64,000 nt of DNA from Candidatus Omnitrophota bacterium (GTDB lineage: Bacteria; Omnitrophota; Gorgyraeia; Zapsychrales; Zapsychraceae): NCBI GenBank assembly GCA_020632495.1, contig JACKFL010000005.1, forward strand, positions 806,001-870,000, written 5' to 3'. Below, in pieces: positions 60,034 to 64,000 of the stretch (position 1 is its first letter; every line of letters starts with the position of its first letter). The notes below the pieces were generated by a model. It did not search any database. It saw nothing but the letters and a program-made list of their open reading frames with translations, and was not told the DNA's origin. Position numbers and translations under genes: made by a program.

Positions 60034-61813
60034 CCGTGCCCCGGACGTGATTAAAACCGAATTCATGAGAAGCAAAGACATCCTCATCGCTTTTATTTGC
60101 AATGCCGTGCTGCTGGGCCTGCTGTGGGCCGATGCCCTTGGTCTCAATTTGTATCTCCGGGCGTTGCTCGTCAATTTGGCGATGTATGTGGTTCCCGGAA
60201 CGGGCTGGCTGGGCATTATGCGCCGGCATGTTTCGAGCGCGGTGTTTCTGTTGTTTTTTCAATTCATCCTGTCGGTCACCGCGTTGATTGTCCTGCATTT
60301 GGGATTCCTCGCCGCGGGACACGTCCCGGACGCGCGCGCGTTTTTAATCGGTCTGCTGCTCCTGACGAATGCCGGTATTGTCATGAGCCGGCCGTCGGCG
60401 GCGTTCGCCATGCTGCGTTTCGATTATTGGCGGGTCGCGATTTTGGGCGTGACCTTGGTTTGCGTTTATACCTGCGTGTTTGCGGGCATGCGCACCCTCC
60501 CCGGACAATTGGACCTCGACGGCGAACATCAGGGAACGGCCTACGGACTCGTCCACGAGTTCCGGCCTTATCTGACCAGCGACATCATCGCCTCGCCGTA
60601 TTACTTCGCCCATCCGCCGTTAACCAATATTTTTAACGCCTACAGCACTTTGCTGCTGAACCGGACGGATGATTACCGTTATTTCTATGAGACCGCGAAA
60701 CAGACTGAACGTGTGCTTGGCTTGAGACCCGGCGGAGAGGAACCGGTGAGCCTCGGTCCGGAGCGGGGAAGTTTGATTTATTTCCAGGGCAACACCTACG
60801 TCTTCCGGACGATGCGCGGCAATGATATGCTGGACCGGCCGATTTCCCGGCAAAGGGTGATGGAACATTTGGCCGCGCCGGATCAAAAGCAGTTCTTTGA
60901 CGACCCGCGGCCGTTTCCGGCGCGCGCGTCCAACATATTTGCCAGCTTGTTCGTGCTGTGCGTGCTTTTTCAGTGGATCACCAGGCTGACGAATTCGCGG
61001 TTATTAGGCATTGTCGCCGGATTTGTCTATGTCTTCTCGCCGGGGATTTTCATCCGCTCCTGTTTCTCCGAGCATGTGGCCTTCACCAACGCGCTGCTGG
61101 TCGTATTGGCCTACCAGTTTTGTTTTCCCGAAGAGTTCCGGGGGAAGGGCCGCTGGGGCGGCCTGCTGGCCTATGTCCCGGGGCTGATCGCCGGGCTGAT
61201 CAATCAAAAGATAGTGATTATGGTCGCGCCGTTGCTGGTGATGGAGGCCGTGACGTGTCTGCGGCAACGCGGGGCCGGGTCGTGGGCGGTCCGGCTTGTG
61301 AAGGCGGCGCCCATTCCCGCGGGTTTCGCGGCGGGCACGGTGCTGTTTTGGATCTACGGTCTGGCGATTGACCCGGCGGCGTTTTTTATTTCGCATCTGC
61401 GGACACATTTTTTCGACCGTCTGCTGCATTTGAACACCATGTTCGGCGGGGATTATCCCGGCGCCGGTCTGCTCTGGTATCAGTTCAATCACGAATTTCC
61501 GCCTTTTTTGCTGAGCGTCTTCGCTGTGTTGTATAGTTTAAAGAGCCAGCGCAACCGGACTGTCGTCTTTTTGACCGCCTGGGCCGTTTTCGGCGGAGTC
61601 CTGTTTTCCGTGGTCGACTGGAAACAAACCAATCATCTCACTCAGCTGACGATTCCGTTGTTGGCCGTGTTGATGATGTATATCGAACAGCAGCCGCTCG
61701 CCTACAAACGGGTGTTAAAGGTTTTGGTGGGGTTGTGTCTGCTTTACGGTTTCTGGTTCGACATGCAGCTGCTGGCGGATTTTCATTTTTACAAACCGGT
61801 CAGCGGATGGTAA
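60026..61813 (+). CDS. GT-C-like polytopic membrane protein
   Basis: 595 residues, overlapping the SDR by 8 bases (start ATG 60026; ATG 60065 also possible). Ten or more membrane helices. Loop IIASPYYFAHPPLTNIFNAYSTLLLN and FVFRTMRGND suggest a long extracytoplasmic loop between the helices. No clear DxE/DDE pair in the usual first-loop place, so enzymatic activity is less certain than for its neighbours. Confidence 0.62.
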   Translation: MPDRAPDVIKTEFMRSKDILIAFICNAVLLGLLWADALGLNLYLRALLVNLAMYVVPGTGWLGIMRRHVSSAVFLLFFQFILSVTALIVLHLGFLAAGHVPDARAFLIGLLLLTNAGIVMSRPSAAFAMLRFDYWRVAILGVTLVCVYTCVFAGMRTLPGQLDLDGEHQGTAYGLVHEFRPYLTSDIIASPYYFAHPPLTNIFNAYSTLLLNRTDDYRYFYETAKQTERVLGLRPGGEEPVSLGPERGSLIYFQGNTYVFRTMRGNDMLDRPISRQRVMEHLAAPDQKQFFDDPRPFPARASNIFASLFVLCVLFQWITRLTNSRLLGIVAGFVYVFSPGIFIRSCFSEHVAFTNALLVVLAYQFCFPEEFRGKGRWGGLLAYVPGLIAGLINQKIVIMVAPLLVMEAVTCLRQRGAGSWAVRLVKAAPIPAGFAAGTVLFWIYGLAIDPAAFFISHLRTHFFDRLLHLNTMFGGDYPGAGLLWYQFNHEFPPFLLSVFAVLYSLKSQRNRTVVFLTAWAVFGGVLFSVVDWKQTNHLTQLTIPLLAVLMMYIEQQPLAYKRVLKVLVGLCLLYGFWFDMQLLADFHFYKPVSGW

Positions 61814-61828
61814 GAGAGAGGCGTCTGA

Positions 61829-63604
61829 ATGCAACGGGTCGTTGATTGGTTGAGGGACAATCGCACACTGTTGTGGCTGACATGCGCGCTGTGTCTGTTG
61901 CGGGCGGCGCCCTTATTCAGTGTGGAGGCGATTTGGCCGTCGCTCGAACGCTTCTATGCCGGAACCGTGGCCCGCGAGATGGCCGACGGGCTGAAAATGC
62001 CACTCCTGGATTATCAATTCAGCAGCTATGAACCCGGATGGCTGCTGGCGGGTTTGCTTTGCCTGCCCTTTATGAAGCTCGTCGGTTTCACGTCGTTCGG
62101 CATGGCGTTGGCCGGGATATTATTGGACGCGATTCAATTTGTGATTTTTTATCGCATCCTGAACCGTTACATCAATCCACGCGTGGCATTGTTTTACGGT
62201 TTGCAATATATCATCGCGCCCTACATTCTTCACGTCACCAACATCTTCGTCAACTTCAGTTATTTTGACCTGCCCTTTCTGACCGCCCTGTTTTTGGGAA
62301 TGTATCTGAAGATTTTTCGTGACAACGGGGTTCACGCCGTTGTCGGGGGGACGGGCTTTTCGTTGTTTTGTCTGGGGCTGTTGGGTGGATTCTCGACGTG
62401 GCTTTGCCTGGCTTTTTTACTGATCGCCGTGCCGTGCCTGGTGCATTGGCGGGTTTATGTCCGCCGCGCGCGGCCGCGGGAAGTAGGCGCGTTTCTGGGC
62501 GGGTTCCTGATCGGCTTGAGCCCGTTGTTACTGCGCTGGTCCACCTTTGCCGGCGGAATCCAAAGCGGAATCCTTGAGCGGATCCTGGCGCAGGACGCCG
62601 GCGGGTTCATTTCAAGGTTGATTGGATTTCTTGCGGTGCGGCCGGCGTTTGCCTGGTCGGTGTTCTTTCAGTACATCGAGATCCTGGGTGTCCTGCTTTT
62701 TGTGATACTCATTATTCTGAGGAGAAAAGAGCTCGGCCGGGCCGTATCCGGATTATTCGGCGGCCGGGTCGGGGCTCCGGACGACAACGGACTTCCGGTG
62801 ATCTATATCGTCTATCTCCTGACGTTTATCACGGTATTCTGTTCGAGTGATTTTTCGAATGAACGGTATTTTCAGCCTGTGTATCCCTTTTTATTCGGCT
62901 GCAACGCCATGGCCGTTGACGGGCTGATGCGGATGCGGTCGCGCGTTTGGGGCCGGATCGGCACGGGGGTCCTGACTTTGCAATTGCTGCTGGCGGCGGC
63001 CGACTGCGCGACGGTCCCGCTGTATCGGACCGCGCCGAACCTGGCGCTCTTTCGCGACCGGGCCTATTCATACGCGTTGATCGGTTGCCTGTCCAGCTGG
63101 CGCTTCCGCCTGGACCCGCGGCGGGTGATGGCCATTTACGCGCGGTTGAAATCCGACGAAGACCGGCAGGCCTACATGCGGGGCTTCGGCTTCGAACTGG
63201 CAGTGGAAAGTGACGATACGCTTGCCGACGATTATTTCCAGTACCTGCGGGAGCATTTCCCCACAGACGACGGACGCCGCCGCGCTTTTCGCGTCGGACT
63301 CTTGCTGGGGCAGGGACAGCGGCAGTACGAAGGTACCGCGTTGTCCGAATTTTATCCGACGATACTGCAGTCCGTCACCCGGGAGGAGGTGCGACGATTC
63401 GTGAAGGAACAGGTTCGGCTGATCGGTTTTGAGGACGATGCCGACCGGCCGGCGTTATATGCGGGACTGGGTCAACAGTTTTTTGCGGTAGCCCCGGACA
63501 TCGGGCTGCCCGCGGCGGAGGTAATTCCGTTTATTGAAGAGAAGTACCGGGGTGATTTCTTTCAAGGCCGGTTGCTGGCCGATCGTTACCGGGATCAAAT
63601 CTAG
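61829..63604 (+). CDS. GT-C-like membrane protein, first of a tandem pair
   Basis: 591 residues. The N-terminus WLRDNRTLLWLTCALCLLRAAPLFSVEAIWPSLERFYAGTVAREMADG is followed by ~10 membrane helices and a ~170-residue soluble helical end. It is a clear paralogue of the next gene (IWPSLERFY.GTVA.E.ADG.., LDYQFSSYE.GWLLA). No named function; likely part of the same envelope glycan machinery. Confidence 0.65.
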   Translation: MQRVVDWLRDNRTLLWLTCALCLLRAAPLFSVEAIWPSLERFYAGTVAREMADGLKMPLLDYQFSSYEPGWLLAGLLCLPFMKLVGFTSFGMALAGILLDAIQFVIFYRILNRYINPRVALFYGLQYIIAPYILHVTNIFVNFSYFDLPFLTALFLGMYLKIFRDNGVHAVVGGTGFSLFCLGLLGGFSTWLCLAFLLIAVPCLVHWRVYVRRARPREVGAFLGGFLIGLSPLLLRWSTFAGGIQSGILERILAQDAGGFISRLIGFLAVRPAFAWSVFFQYIEILGVLLFVILIILRRKELGRAVSGLFGGRVGAPDDNGLPVIYIVYLLTFITVFCSSDFSNERYFQPVYPFLFGCNAMAVDGLMRMRSRVWGRIGTGVLTLQLLLAAADCATVPLYRTAPNLALFRDRAYSYALIGCLSSWRFRLDPRRVMAIYARLKSDEDRQAYMRGFGFELAVESDDTLADDYFQYLREHFPTDDGRRRAFRVGLLLGQGQRQYEGTALSEFYPTILQSVTREEVRRFVKEQVRLIGFEDDADRPALYAGLGQQFFAVAPDIGLPAAEVIPFIEEKYRGDFFQGRLLADRYRDQI

Positions 63605-63615
63605 GAGAGCGAAAG

Positions 63616-64000
63616 ATGGAAGGCATCGGCCGCTGGCTGAAGAATAACCGGAGTCTGGTGATCCTCACCGCCGCCCTTATCGCGGCGCGGGTGTCGTTGA
63701 TTTTCTGCACCGAGCAGCTGTGGCCGTCGCTGGAACGGTTCTACACCGGGACCGTGGCCAAGGAGTTGGCCGACGGCATGGCCATGCCGCTGTGGGATTA
63801 TCAGTTCAGCAGCTATGAGGCCGGGTGGCTGCTGGCGGCCCTGCTGTGCCTGCCGTTCTTTAAACTGTTCGGTTTTACGTCCTTTGCCATGGGCTTGTGC
63901 GGCATTATTCTCTACGTCATCCAGTTCGTTTTGCTCTACCGGCTGATCGAAAGGGGACTGAACCGCCGGGTCGCCGTTTTCTTCGGCCTGCAATACCTGT
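63616..64000 (+). CDS. GT-C-like membrane protein, second of the tandem pair (partial)
   Basis: The frame runs from ATG 63616 (ribosome site AGGAGAG) off the window end, 128 residues visible. They align along their full length with the start of the preceding protein (for example WPSLERFYTGTVAKELADGMAMPL and DYQFSSYEAGWLLAALLCLPF). A tandem duplication is the simplest origin. Confidence 0.75.
   Translation, partial: MEGIGRWLKNNRSLVILTAALIAARVSLIFCTEQLWPSLERFYTGTVAKELADGMAMPLWDYQFSSYEAGWLLAALLCLPFFKLFGFTSFAMGLCGIILYVIQFVLLYRLIERGLNRRVAVFFGLQYL

Overview
The window is bacterial chromosome with two visibly different base compositions. The flanks (1-4179 and 27075-64000) are GC-rich, tightly packed and mostly housekeeping or cell-surface genes. 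The middle (4180-27074) is clearly AT-richer and is one integrated mobile element. No rRNA, tRNA or CRISPR was seen. The surface proteins (a secreted protein opening with a TTYYPSPFGVY motif and ending in an S74 chaperone domain, a giant cysteine-repeat protein, a Flp-like pilin with a cysteine-rich ectodomain, many GT-C membrane glycosyltransferases) resemble what is common in candidate phylum Omnitrophota. That placement is an inference from gene style, not proven here.

Left flank: the tail of an aminotransferase, a small TPR protein, an M48 protease, a PilZ protein, a TMTC-like membrane TPR protein and the 5' part of yjbQ (UPF0047, thiamine-phosphate synthase family). The yjbQ gene is cut at codon 47 and resumes at 27075. 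Joining 4040-4179 to 27075-27354 restores a 420-bp, 139-codon gene exactly, so the target site can be read to the base: the core dinucleotide is TC, as expected for a large serine recombinase.

The element (about 22.9 kb) carries (a) its own intact 139-aa yjbQ with its own promoter, in which the Ser codon over the crossover is AGC instead of TCG; (b) an Rrf2/NsrR-like regulator; (c) an operon for a periplasmic NxrA/NxrB-type molybdenum oxidoreductase with a lipoprotein dihaem/EB_dh subunit, TorD-type chaperone, ferredoxin, cupredoxin, TatA and MoaA; (d) a second block with hemerythrin, small Cys proteins, a flavin-type split-barrel protein, an interrupted xdhC, a U32 peptidase, NrdD/NrdG and NnrS; and (e) a mobility end with large inverted repeats, a Replic_Relax-type protein and a large serine recombinase. 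The reconstructed circular form would fuse the recombinase in frame to an HTH domain now stranded at the other end of the element. The cargo fits acquisition of a nitrate/nitrite redox system with NO defence and anaerobic DNA-precursor synthesis.

Right flank: a sugar kinase, SemiSWEET, Era, NAD(P)HX epimerase, Nth, MgtE, a Ddl-like ATP-grasp enzyme, KamA, a P-II-like protein, ribosomal protein S21, PfpI, PurH, FolC, MnmE and (reverse strand) a CvpA-like protein. At 41.2 kb a c-di-GMP-I riboswitch with a terminator controls the S74 fibre-like protein and probably the 17-repeat cysteine protein. These are followed by the pilin and three tandem mini-proteins that share a five-cysteine pattern. 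From 49.3 kb to the window end lies a run of GT-C/YfhO-like polytopic membrane proteins interleaved with a DegT aminotransferase and an SDR, probably for glycosylation or a surface polysaccharide.
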